From assembly GCA_028023455.1 (NCBI GenBank), contig JAQFVV010006506.1:64001-128000 (forward strand): a stretch of DNA of 64,000 bases, written 5' to 3'. How positions within the stretch are numbered: the first letter of the stretch is position 1; each line of letters begins with the position of its first letter. This DNA comes from Epiperipatus broadwayi. Its lineage: Eukaryota; Onychophora; Udeonychophora; Euonychophora; Peripatidae. Below the pieces are notes generated by a model. The model did no database searches, was not told the origin of the DNA, and saw only the letters and a list, made by a program, of their open reading frames with translations. This document shows positions 37,021 through 47,460 of the stretch, in pieces. Made by a program: the position numbers and the translations under genes.

Positions 37021-37247
37021 TGTTTATCAAGATAGTCAAAGGAAAAGTAAGATTATCTGATAAAATAGCAACTATTATTGATAAAGTTAAGAGTTATGTT
37101 AGTGCTTATGATCAAGTTACTATTTATGTAAAGGATATAGACGTAGAATCTAAGGAGTTCATAGCAAAATCTTTAGATACTTATCTCAAAATTATTCAAA
37201 AGCAATTGAGTTATACCAAAATGCTATATGAAAATCTTGTAAATTAG
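37017..37247 (+). CDS. Element D small ORF3 (76 codons)
   Basis: It starts MMFIKIVKGKVRLSDKI, overlapping the stop of the preceding ORF by ATGA, and ends KMLYENLVN. The composition is helical with alternating charged and hydrophobic residues. It may be the continuation of the 53-codon ORF in another frame. It precedes the PPT by about 270 bp. No family is recognised. Confidence 0.45.
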   Translation: MMFIKIVKGKVRLSDKIATIIDKVKSYVSAYDQVTIYVKDIDVESKEFIAKSLDTYLKIIQKQLSYTKMLYENLVN

Positions 37248-37514
37248 GGCAAACTTTTTCACAAAGTTTAACATACTGGAAATTCTTTACAGGAAGAATT
37301 GAAAAGGCACTTTTGATTATTATATATTTTTTAAAAAAAAAATTTGGACAAATATCTAGATGATCTGAGAGATAGATATAAATAAATGAATGTGGTTATT
37401 AATAAGAAAAATAATATTCTTTAAACCATGTTAGTCCTTAGAAAGATTACAAATTTGAGAAGTTTTTCGATATTTCATAATTAATTAGTTATTTGCAAAG
37501 ACATTTTTTTTTTC

Positions 37515-37531
37515 GGTGGATTTGAGGGAAT
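37515..37531 (+). other. Element D polypurine tract
   Basis: GGTGGATTTGAGGGAAT stands directly before the 3' LTR, preceded by a T run. The G/A-rich end GAGGGAAT fits a plus-strand primer; the internal TTT is a flaw. Confidence 0.65.
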
Positions 37532-39308
37532 TGTAAATATCAATAGGTCGATATTTATATTTTAAAAATTTGTTATTTGTTATTAAAAAAAAAATCTCTT
37601 TAAGTTGAAGTTTACATATGAAATATTTAAATTTTTCTTTTATGTTTATTAAATATAGTTATTATTTGAAGTTATTATTTTATTTATATATATCGATAGT
37701 ACATCATTATAAATATTTAATTATTGAAATAAATAAGGACATATAAATTGTTGATTAAAAAAAAAAAGTATTTTATTTGCAATGATTACTAAATGTAATA
37801 AATAATTATTTATGTATATTTTAAAAGATGTTAAATTTTCGATTTGATACTTTTTATATGTATACTTGATATTTTATTTTTATTTTGATGTTAATTGTTG
37901 TAAAAGAGAACATATATATATAACATGAGTTTTAAAATAGCATCTGCTGGCATGAAACCACGCGACAATAATAAGGAAGCCATTATTAGGATTATTGCTT
38001 ATTAAAAAATGGGATATAGAACAAACAACTGAAGGATAGAATTTTATTACATTTTATTTCTTTAAAGTTTACCATTTTTAAAATACTGAAGTAACGTATA
38101 TATATATATTTTGTAATAAACATATAAATTATGACGGGGTAATAAGGATATATCGCAGCTAGGGCTGCATCATCATCATCGCTTTCATATATTCTAAAGC
38201 AATTTTTCAATGGAACAACTAAAAATTTCAACGTATAAATTTCATCGCGTCTGGAATTAAAAGCTGGCATAGCTATCTTAAATGTATTATCGTCAATTTA
38301 ATTCTAATCCGGAAGTAATTGTAATTGAGGTACTGGATTTAACATTTTAATAAAATATGCATATATTCAAGAATTAATAATCTTCTTTAATGAAATCGTT
38401 TCGTCGTTCTTTTAATAGAATGCATTCTAAAAATAAAAATAATAAAATATACAGATGAAAAAACTCATGGACTAAATTAATTCTTAAAAGGACAATTAAC
38501 TAAGTGAACTTTTAAAAAGGTATTTAATAATTTTATATATATATGTGTGATGTGTGGATATACATTTTTGAGATTGATATATTTTTTTTTTTTGTTTATT
38601 TTTTTTTTCATTGTAAAATGTAACGTTTGTGAATGATCAATTTAAGCGTCTTATTCTATTATAACATTAAACGTATAACAGATGATGTTTAAGATAAATA
38701 TTTAAATAATTTTAAAATCTGAAAATATAATTTATAAGTTGAGGTACTATATATTAATTATTATCTTTATATTATAACTATTAGGCAGAAATATGTCTTT
38801 ATATATTCATTGTTTATATTAATATTGAAACATTAATATTATTTAAAGTCAAACGATAACATAAAATAAAGATGTGCTATTTATTTTTATAAATAATGCC
38901 TTTGTAATTATTTAAAGATCTCATTGATTAGTATGATTTTAGATTTGTTTTATATAAAGCTAGCTGGGAGGGCAATTTAAACAATTTATTAAAATATAAT
39001 TGGAACAAGTTTGTTTTTCTTCATTCTTTAATATAAATGGAATAACTCATATACATTCCATTATATTTAACTTGCTTAATTATGAGCTACCATATAGTTT
39101 CCATTGTATTATTTATATAACCGGGATAATTTTGTCTTTCTTCAATTTAAATGGAATATAGCAAGTACGATCCATTATATTTGGCTTACCCAAACATGGG
39201 CTACCTTAAGTTCCATTACATTTGGAGCATCCAAGTGAGGCTCTGAATTATAGGTTCCATTACATTTGGCTAGTCCAATCGTGGGGCTGCTACATATACG
39301 TTTCCATT

Positions 39309-39311
<3 letters not shown>
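37532..39311 (+). repeat. Element D 3' LTR
   Basis: Nearly identical to 32012-33792. Observed differences include C/T changes near 37615, 39107 and 39178 and one-base homopolymer changes. It ends CCATTACA and is followed at once by (AT)n of the host LTR. Confidence 0.92.
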
Positions 39312-39395
<84 letters not shown>

Positions 39396-39514
39396 CTGTG
39401 TAAAGGCATATAACACTGTGTGTATACATATACACTTGTACTAAAGAGTGTTCAAAACCAGCATAGATGTGTCTATGGAGACATAAAGGTGAAACAGATA
39501 GAAGGACAGTAATA

Positions 39515-39520
<6 letters not shown>
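39312..39520 (-). repeat. Element C 5' LTR, outer part after element D
   Basis: (AT)n at 39312-39392 is followed by CAGCTGTGTAAAGGC and GACATAAAGGTGAAACAG, matching 21117-21240 of the left LTR. The match ends at about 39515, where the sequence runs into another TA tract. The last bases of the LTR (TGTTTCA in the left copy) are not preserved. Confidence 0.85.
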
Positions 39521-39613
<93 letters not shown>

Positions 39614-39652
39614 AAAAGTATATAATACCATTTATATATATATATATATATA
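39518..39652. repeat. Compound (TA)n-(TG)n-(TA)n microsatellite
   Basis: (TA)n at 39518-39589 passes into (TG)n to 39613, and a further TA tract lies at 39632-39652. The frame at 39307-39657 is a shadow of this. Confidence 0.95.
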
Positions 39653-40565
39653 AACAATTTAATGGTAAAAAAGTTATTATATTTTAAATTATTTATTAAT
39701 GCTTCAATTACATGGTAATCATTGACTGCTTTAACTGAATTTCAAAATTTAATGTTAAATAAATTTCCATAAGCTGTGTATTACCATGTTTGCAACATCT
39801 ATTAACCTTTAAACCGCTAATTATATTATCAGTTGTTTGAGGTAAAAATCAAAGCTTTTAATTGGCCAACTCACAAACTGAAGACAAAGTCAATTGTTAA
39901 AATATGTTCTCCTTTAATATCATATTCACTTTAGATTCTTTTATAAAAAGTATATTAATAATTTGTCAGGTTATGAAAGTGAATGAAAGTTCTTTCAAAA
40001 ATAAATTTCTATTTATTTATTATAAAATATTCAATTTTGGCAAATTTAAAAGTGAACATAGTAACGAATAAGAAAGAGTTGCTGACATTAATTTTTTTTT
40101 TTTAGTTTTATGTTATGGAAAAGAAAATATTTTTTTTGCTAAAATCTGATATATTTTTACTAAAATCTTCAATATTTTTACTAAAATCTTCAATATTTTT
40201 CTAAAATAATTTTGTTTTTTAGCATATTTTATGAAAATGATTTGTAATTTCTCAAATAATACTTTTATAATAGTTTAAAACACTTGTTTATCATATTCGA
40301 AATGAAAATCTTAGTATTAGTCTTTATTTTCTTTGATCAGGTGGTTTCTTTGTTCTTTCCAGCCAATCAGAATGTCTTTGACAGCTGAGACCCAATCAGC
40401 AACAAGCTTCCTTTTTTGTTTAGCTTCACATGCTGTTTATTGATTTTTTACTTGTAAAATAATTCAGAATAGGGCAGCATCATACAGAACTTTTAAAAAT
40501 CTAACTATTGACTCTAGAATAGTTATCCTAGCATTAAAAATAATGGAATTAGAGTGATGTCAATC
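39653..40565. other. AT-rich DNA, no gene seen
   Basis: No supported ORF. A short internal repetition, TACTAAAATCTTCAATATTTT, is seen at about 40158-40200. Two CCAATCAG strings (40363 and 40391) could be CCAAT boxes, but no gene follows. Confidence 0.5.
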
Positions 40566-40566
40566 A

Positions 40567-40600
40567 TCGACGAGACCTCTCATAAGAGGTGGGCTAAGAG
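40567..40600 (+). other. Hairpin resembling a decayed hammerhead ribozyme core
   Basis: ACCTCT-CATA-AGAGGT (40575-40590) is a perfect stem-loop. It is preceded by TCGACGAG where a hammerhead would have CTGANGAG, and followed by GGGCTA where CGAAAC is expected. PLEs are known to carry hammerhead motifs near their ends, and a PLE end lies 20 bp away. The core residues do not match, so activity is unlikely. Confidence 0.25.
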
Positions 40601-40621
40601 TTAATAACATTATTTTTATAT

Positions 40622-40975
40622 TTATCTATTAAAATTGTCTGTAATTCTCCTCTTTTTATAATTTCTTTCTTTCATTAATATTTTTTTTATTTCATTAATA
40701 TTAAATGTAAATCTATAATTACAAGTTTTTTCATAGTCAAATAATACTGACTGAGTATTCGATTGCATGTTGACATTATTTTTAATCTGATTATATAATA
40801 ACTGATGCTCCTTTAATCTTTTTTCCACAGAACATCTTGATTCACCGATATATAATTTCTTACATCCACATGAAATCTGATAAATTATATTTCTTCTTTG
40901 CAATTTACAAATTACACTCTTACAATTATTAATCAATCGATTAACATTCGGAGGAACACAAAATGAAATATATAT
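40622..40975 (-). pseudogene. PLE fragment 1: linker and GIY-YIG endonuclease
   Basis: The open frame 40622-40936 (104 codons) begins INNCKSVICKLQRRNIIYQ. It has the GIY-like IIYQISC (17-23), the YIG motif LYIGES (28-33), Arg34 and His44 (KRLKEHQ). That is the GIY-YIG nuclease fused to RT in Penelope-like elements, which nicks the target DNA. Upstream, out to about 40975, the reading continues as FCVPPNVNRL without an ATG. RT is absent. It lies head-to-head with PLE fragment 2, which starts only about 30 bp away. The C-terminal end (to DNFNR) seems complete. Confidence 0.75.
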
Positions 40976-41004
40976 TTTTAAAATATATTCTTAATTAATT
41001 TAGA

Positions 41005-41885
41005 TTGCATGTTATTTACAAATGGCAAAATGTAATTGAAATTGCACTAATTAATATGTCTGTAAATAAACATTTAAATAGATTTTGTGTTGAATCACTA
41101 AAATTTATAAGTGATAATATTATTGCAACATATAATAATATTTTTTTTATAAAATGGGTAAAGGATGGCCAATGGGATTACATATGATTACACAAATTTG
41201 TAATTTTACATTATCAAAATATGAAGATATTCTATATAATTCTTATAATTTTGAAAATATTAAAATTTATACTAAATATATTGATGATATTTTGTGTTTG
41301 TAGTTCTCAAGACATTATTGATGTTCTTTTATATAAACTGAATAATTTAAACACATTAAAATAGACTATTGAAAATGAACAAAATGAAAAACAACTTTTT
41401 TTTGTTTTACAAATATTTAGAGATGCTATTGATTTAAATTATAAATTAATTTTTAAACCGATTGAAAAAAAAAAAGATTAATTCATTTTAAATCACATGT
41501 TCCAATAATGCATAAAATGGCAAGTCTAAAATCGATTTTGCATCACAATGATAAATTATGTAAATATAGGAGTGATACAATTTTAAATATTGAAATTTTT
41601 TCTAATAAACTTTTAAAGGTTGGTTATGATAAAATCCAAATTTATTGTCCAGTAAATTCATTTAATAATAAGAAGAGTGTTTGCAATGTTATTTTAGATA
41701 ATAAAAAATGGATATCTACGCCATTTATAAATAACATGCAATCTAAATTAATTAAGAATATACTTAAAGAAAAGTATAATATTTCATTTTGTGTTCCTCT
41801 AAATGTTAATCAATTGATTAATAATTCTAAGAGTATAATTCCTAAATTGCAAAGTAGTAATATAATTTATCAGATTTCATGGGAT
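41005..41885 (+). pseudogene. PLE fragment 2: reverse transcriptase and start of GIY-YIG
   Basis: The RT palm is recognisable across frames: FISDNIIATYNNIFF at about 41097-41150, then GWPMGLHMITQICNFTLSKYE at 41163-41225, then the active site YIDDIL near 41278-41297. A stop follows, and frames change several times. Frame 41508-41969 carries the RT thumb end (MHKMASLKSIL), the linker, and FCVPLNVNQLINNSKS followed by IIYQIS, the GIY-YIG start. It breaks off there. The linker matches PLE fragment 1, so both belong to one family. The copy is heavily decayed. Confidence 0.75.
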
Positions 41886-41889
41886 GTAA

Positions 41890-42900
41890 AAAATAATATT
41901 ATCAGAAAAATATTACTTTATACTATCAATAAATTGATTTTTTGTATGTGGAAAGTCAAATACTATTAAAGATTTTTTTGATGAACTAAATAATATAAAA
42001 TGCTTAAAATGGTCTAAAGCAGATGAAAATGTAATGTGCATTCAATTTCAGGATCTTAAGATAACCAAAACAACAGAGATAAACTGGATTACTATATGAC
42101 TATTAAACTAATAAAAAAGAGGCTACATTCTATATAAATCAAGAGTACCAATGTCACATGAAATGGCAGCTTTGAAGTCCTTCTTGTTTAGACATGATAA
42201 TCTTTTTAAATATTCATAGTATAAAGGCAAAATATTGAAATGTATTTTAATGAATTGTTAAATGTTGGATATAAATACGATTATATTTATTATACTATTA
42301 AAAATTGTAATTAAAAATATAAATACAAATATAAAAATAAAATTAATAATCATTTTAATTCTTTTGATAATAAAATTTTGATATCAATACCATATATTTT
42401 GAATCAACAGACAAGTTTTATAAGAAAAATTTATAAAGGTATATGTGACATTGCTATTTATGTACCACCTACATTAAATAAATTAATAAATAACTGTAAA
42501 GATAAAACATTATTTACAAATAAAAATTGTATCATTTATAAATCATGAGTAGATGTTGTAGTGGATATATAGGTGAGTTGAGATGCACATTGGAAAAGGA
42601 ACAAAAGAGAACTTGTTGTTATTAAAAAGTGTTCAAAATATGACACAAAATTCTAAAAATAATGATAATTTATCAGCTTCTGTTTTTATGACCATAATAA
42701 ATCTTGTATATATGGTTTTGACTTCAATTATAATAACATAAAATTATTGCAAACTGAAAAGAGTAATAATAAAAGAAAAATCAAGGAAGCTATGTTAATA
42801 TATAAGTACAAGCAAGACTTAATTAATAAGCAGGCACTAAAAGTGAAGATCACAGATTTACTGGAAAGTTGACCTTTCAAAGCATTGGTTGACAAAAACT
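41890..42900 (+). pseudogene. PLE fragment 3: RT thumb, linker, GIY-YIG, C-terminus
   Basis: It follows fragment 2 head-to-tail. Across broken frames I can read IFCMWK (just after the RT YxDD site), then TIKDFFDELNNIKCLKW, KSRVPMSHEMAALKSF and IYVPPTLNKLINNCK. These are followed by CIIYKS with GYIGELR (the two GIY-YIG halves in different frames). The C-terminal part is FDFNYNNIKLLQTEK and RKIKEAMLIYKYKQDLINKQ. Order and content match a PLE C-terminal half. Many stops make it inactive. Confidence 0.68.
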
Positions 42901-45900
42901 ACAAGAATAGTTTGAATGTGCTTGTAAATGATATTATATTTGTTGTTCTTTTTAACAAATTTTAATTACAGTATTTTATGATATTTATTTATAAGTTTAA
43001 ATTTATATTAATTTGCAAATGTCATTTGTATCTACAAGTGGCATATCATTCACTTAAGATGAGTAATATAATAGTAATAATTTAATATATTAGAACAACT
43101 CAAATTTGTGTTGTTACACAGCTGCATAATTAAAAAAGCTTAATGGATTTTTCTGGCAGATTAAAAGGATTAATATTGACAAATGTGTGAGCATATTAAA
43201 GTATATGTGTAACCTATACTAGTTTAAGGAATTAAAAAAAATTGATGTATATACTTAACACTGTTTTTAAATATTTTAGAATAATTAGTTTCAAAATTAT
43301 AATGAATATGAGACTGTGAAAAAATAGTATTAATATGCATACTTAGATTAAATTTTTGCAATTTAAAAGAAATGTATTATATGTGGTGACTGTTTTATTT
43401 TGAATGAAGGTTTAAAAAATAATGTACTCTTTCTTGTAGTAATCTGAATTACAATTTTAAATATATTATTACAAATTATATTGCACACAAATTCAGAAAT
43501 GTGGAGAACCAATTTCAAAGGTCAGTCATCATTTTTTTTTCTTTCAGTCACTAACATAATAATTAAAAATCATTTTTAATGTTATGTAATTGTTTTTAAA
43601 ATAATCATAAAATTTGAAAAAATTGAAAAACAAATTTTGAGTTTTGCAAATAATCTTGATAAAATGTTTTTTTTAAAAAAAAAAACCATCTAGATATAAA
43701 GAAAAAAAAAGATATAATTATGTATTAGGTATTTAAAAAAAAAAAAAACATACAAAAATATATTGTGAAAATATGAGATATAAATAGAGATGAAAAAATG
43801 AGAGTAATCTAGTCTAAGTCTTGGCTCCAAAAATGACACTTCCTTAGAAATAACCATATGTTAAAACACTTATTTTTCAAATAGGTTTGGATAGTTCAAC
43901 TTTGCAGTCTATTTTAAAGTATTTATCAATATGCAATATTCTTCAGCAAGTATGACAACATACACAATTATAAGTCTATTTGACATGACTTGCTAAAAAA
44001 CAAAAACATAATTATCTGCTTTAAAGCAGAAAACTATGTTGCAAGGAAAGATGTGGATTTTGTCAAATATCTATTATGTATTGATAGTGGAACATACATA
44101 AAGTGTTTATCATTATCAACTCTCCAAAATGATGTTCACAATAAGTATTGTATTGATAGAGACAAACAATAAAATTTTGCACATATATAGTAAAGGTATG
44201 AAATCTTCAGAATCCCAAGATTTATATCTAAAAATATATTTACTCTGGTATAATTTGATTTTTATATTTAACAGTAATTTCTGAAGTTTTAATATTTACA
44301 AGCATTATTTTATTTCTTATGTCCATTAATTGTATTGTATTTATTGCCTTTATCTGCTAACTGTTGGAAAAGTACAAACAACAATTACATATTTTATTTA
44401 TTTATTATAAATAAATTATTTTTTTAATTTAATAACTGAGTTTGGTTTTTGCTTCTCAAAATCTTTCCAAACATATACCATTAATAGCCACACACCCTGT
44501 GAATTTACATAAACCATTGAGACACATGTAGAAAAAATGGTATTAATTTAAAATGATAATAAACACCCACTAACTTTCTATGGAAAAGGATTGGTGACTG
44601 AAGATAAATTTTGAATTGAATGTAGAAAACTAAAAGTACTTTTGGAATAATTGCCCTAAATTTACTCTTTAGTACTAAGTTATTTGTTATCATCATCAGA
44701 GTAGTGGTTACCTTAAAAAATATATACCTGATATTGTTACCCATTTCTAATTATTTATATTTTTTAAGTTTTTTATGTGTTTCTATATTTTCATGTATAA
44801 TGACGTACACATAAATTTGGAATATAATATACAATCATGATCCCGTTTTTTTTTTTTTTTTTTAATAGCTAGTAAAAAAAAAATATAAACCATTAATCTT
44901 TTTGGTCTATACTTACAATATATATATATATATAAACTTTTTGGTCTATACTTACAATATATATATATATATAAACTATTTAATTTTAAACATCACACAC
45001 ACACATTTGTGTTAAGGACGGAAATACTGATGATGAATTACTTATATCCATAAATTTTGTTTAAATTATATCGTGTTAATACATTAAATATTTATAATAA
45101 ATAAATATGTTTTTTTTTCTCTTTTTGAATAATAAATAATAATCCATAAGGAATAGAAAAGGAAAAGAATTCGGCAAACTATTCACTGGAGAGAAATCAA
45201 ACGGATACTAATTTAATGTTCAAAATATTTTATTTTAACAACTTTTCTATAAAAACGCAGCTCATAAATCTTCCAGTGTTTTAAAAAGAATTGTAAATTA
45301 TTAATAAATTTGGATAATATGACTAAAGTATCTTTTAAAAATATATCTAATTAATTTTAGCATATTTTTAAAACGACAAACGATTTAGAATATTGCTAAG
45401 AACAATTGTACCATGTAATTGATTAATGGAATGAACGGAAGAAGTATTAAAAACGTTTTATGTGTGTGTTTTTTGAAGATAACTATTGGTTGAGATTATT
45501 TATATTCATTGTGATTAATAATTAATTATTAATTAAAACAAATTATTAAATAGACCAAGTGTCTGAAGTGCTCATTAATTTGGGTTCAATCCTAGCATAA
45601 CTGGCCATTGTTTCATTTATAAACAACTTTCTTAATTATAAAAAATATATTTTTAAAAACTGTCAGTTACTCGTTAAACTCTGATCAATTTATGAATGAA
45701 CATTTGATCTTATATAGATTATTCACATGATTTTGCATGAGTTAACATATTGATCACACAATTTTTGTTGTGATGGCATAATAAAAAACAGGAAGAATTA
45801 CTGAATGATGTAATCTTCATTGTTATTAAGCATACTGTTATACAACATAAAAAGTAATGAAGTTTTTTTTTTTTTTTTTGTAAAACAGAGTTAGTAATAA

Positions 45901-46236
45901 AATATATTGAACTGTTGATTATTTTATCAATTACACCATAATTTTACAATTTATATGTGAAAATAAATAAACATTCATTTGTTAAACATAAATTTCGATC
46001 AGATATATTTATGGATAGAAATAATATTTCAAAAACCATTATCTTATTTTTATAGGTTTTTAATTAAATATAAAAAGTCTGTAAAATTTCTTAAAATATT
46101 ATTACTATACTTTGAAATTGTAGAAAAACACAGATTAGTAAAATTATTATGGAGTAGAAAATTATTAAAACACATTATTATTTATAATAGGTGGTTTGAT
46201 GTAGATTTGTTATGCCAAAGAGGACTTAGGTCACTA
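42901..46236. other. AT-rich DNA, no gene seen
   Basis: No supported coding region. The frames at 43990-44172 and 45979-46248 show no motif I recognise. A 39 bp unit (CTTTTTGGTCTATACTTACA plus a TA tract) is duplicated in tandem at 44898-44936 and 44937-44975. A string like a tRNA B box (GGGTTCAATCC) lies at about 45583, without a clear A box. Confidence 0.5.
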
Positions 46237-46440
46237 AACATCACATGATCAATGTTCTTTATGCTGAAGCAAGCCATTCACATAGAGACAAACCTCTCCA
46301 TACAATAGTGCCATTCAGTGTAGGTTTATTCATAAAATCCTTATCTAGGGTCTATTCATTCAGTATGCCCAGACTAGTGTCTAACTCATGACTTTCATCA
46401 GTGAAGAGCCTTGGATCTGATAGCACTGCACCAACACATT
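46237..46440 (+). repeat. Unclassified dispersed repeat, copy 1
   Basis: Begins CATCACATGATCA and contains TTCTTTATGCT, then TATCTAGGGTCTATTCATTC and GACTTTCATCAGTGAAGAG. The same blocks in the same order occur in the next copy about 400 bp on. No coding potential. Confidence 0.65.
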
Positions 46441-46638
46441 AATGTAATACAATCTCACAGATGCCTCAAATCCAAAATGAAAATGCAATAATGTTTTCAA
46501 TTCAAGATCATTAGCTTGTATAGTCATATAGATTTTAACCCAGGTTAGTATTCATGCTTTTTGATTATTTGGTTTTTTACTAACCACAGTCTCCATGATA
46601 CTATTGGGCAGCATTAATATTAAACCTATTAAACAAAA

Positions 46639-46830
46639 ATCACATGATCATTCTTTATGCTTACACAAGTTGTTTACCCAGAGGCAAAACTTTCCATTAT
46701 CATTTGCTGTATAAATATTTGTGCATAAATTTTCTATCTAGTGTCTACTCATCCAATATCCCTAGACTCATTTCTACTTTATGGCTTTCATCAGTTAGAA
46801 GCATTGAGTCTAAGAGGACTGCACATAAAT
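46639..46830 (+). repeat. Unclassified dispersed repeat, copy 2
   Basis: Begins TCACATGATCATTCTTTATGC, then CAGAGGCAAAACT, CTATCTAGTGTCTACTCATC and GGCTTTCATCAGTTAGAAG. It aligns with copy 1 with many differences, so the copies are old. Confidence 0.65.
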
Positions 46831-46989
46831 CTTAGGACTTAATGCAAACATCCAGCAGCTACACTATACCTTATTAGCTAAATATAATGCTATGAGTTAA
46901 AAATAAAAATAATGATTTCATTTCAAGCTCATTAGCTTATGTAGTCTTATAAATCTAAAATCGGTTGATCATTCATTGATTACTCTGGC

Positions 46990-47085
46990 TTGAACTGAAT
47001 TGTACTACTATAAAGAGAGTTTCACCTCTATGTAAACATATTGTATTTGCATAAAGAATGGTGATTATGTGATGTTTAGTGATTT
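46990..47085 (-). repeat. Unclassified dispersed repeat, copy 3 (inverted, short)
   Basis: On the minus strand it reads ACATCACATAATCACC, TTCTTTATGC and ATAGAGGTGAAACTCTC. This is the first part of the family seen at 46237. Confidence 0.55.
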
Positions 47086-47269
47086 AATACCAGTAATTCT
47101 GGATATGTTTATAGTGATTGTGGTTATTAAAAAAAACAAAGTCAACAAAAAGTGTTGATTTTTACTGAGACTTGAGTTGAAAACATTATTAAGTCTTCAT
47201 TTTGGAATGAAAGCTTTATAGTTAAAACATAAGATAAAAGATGGCTGCTGGAAGATTGAATATATTCCT

Positions 47270-47460
47270 AAGATGAAGGTGCATTCCTCTCAGATACACA
47301 GCTCATCACTGCTCAAAGTCACAAACTAAAAACTTGTCTGGGTATATTAGAGGAATTCAGCACTACATAGGGATTTTATGCACAAACCTTCCTTTTTCAT
47401 TGATTACTATGGCTTGCACTGAATGATGATGTAAGGAGAGTTTGCCTCTGTGTACCAACT
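47270..47460 (-). repeat. Unclassified dispersed repeat, copy 4 (inverted)
   Basis: The plus strand has CATAGGGATTTTATGCACAAACC and GGAGAGTTTGCCTCTGTGT, the inverse of blocks in copy 1 and close to the copy at 58790-58970. Confidence 0.5.

Larger units (their letters stand above)
32012..39311 (+). mobile_element. Element D: young non-autonomous LTR element carrying a coiled-coil ORF
   Basis: Direct repeats of about 1.78 kb (32012-33792 and 37532-39311) start TGTAAATATC and end CCATTACA. A PBS lies 2 nt inside the left one and a purine-rich tract directly before the right one, so the element reads on the plus strand. Total length is 7300 bp. By eye the LTRs differ at only a handful of positions plus homopolymer lengths, so insertion was recent. 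The inside has no protease, RT, RNase H or integrase. It has one 443-codon ORF and two small ones. D sits in a (TA)n tract of the element C LTR; sequence left and right of D joins up as one LTR. Confidence 0.9.

Noticed and set aside
43990-46248. Frames at 43990-44172 and 45979-46248 as possible exons or transposase pieces
   Set aside because: No recognisable domain and no splice context that I could support.
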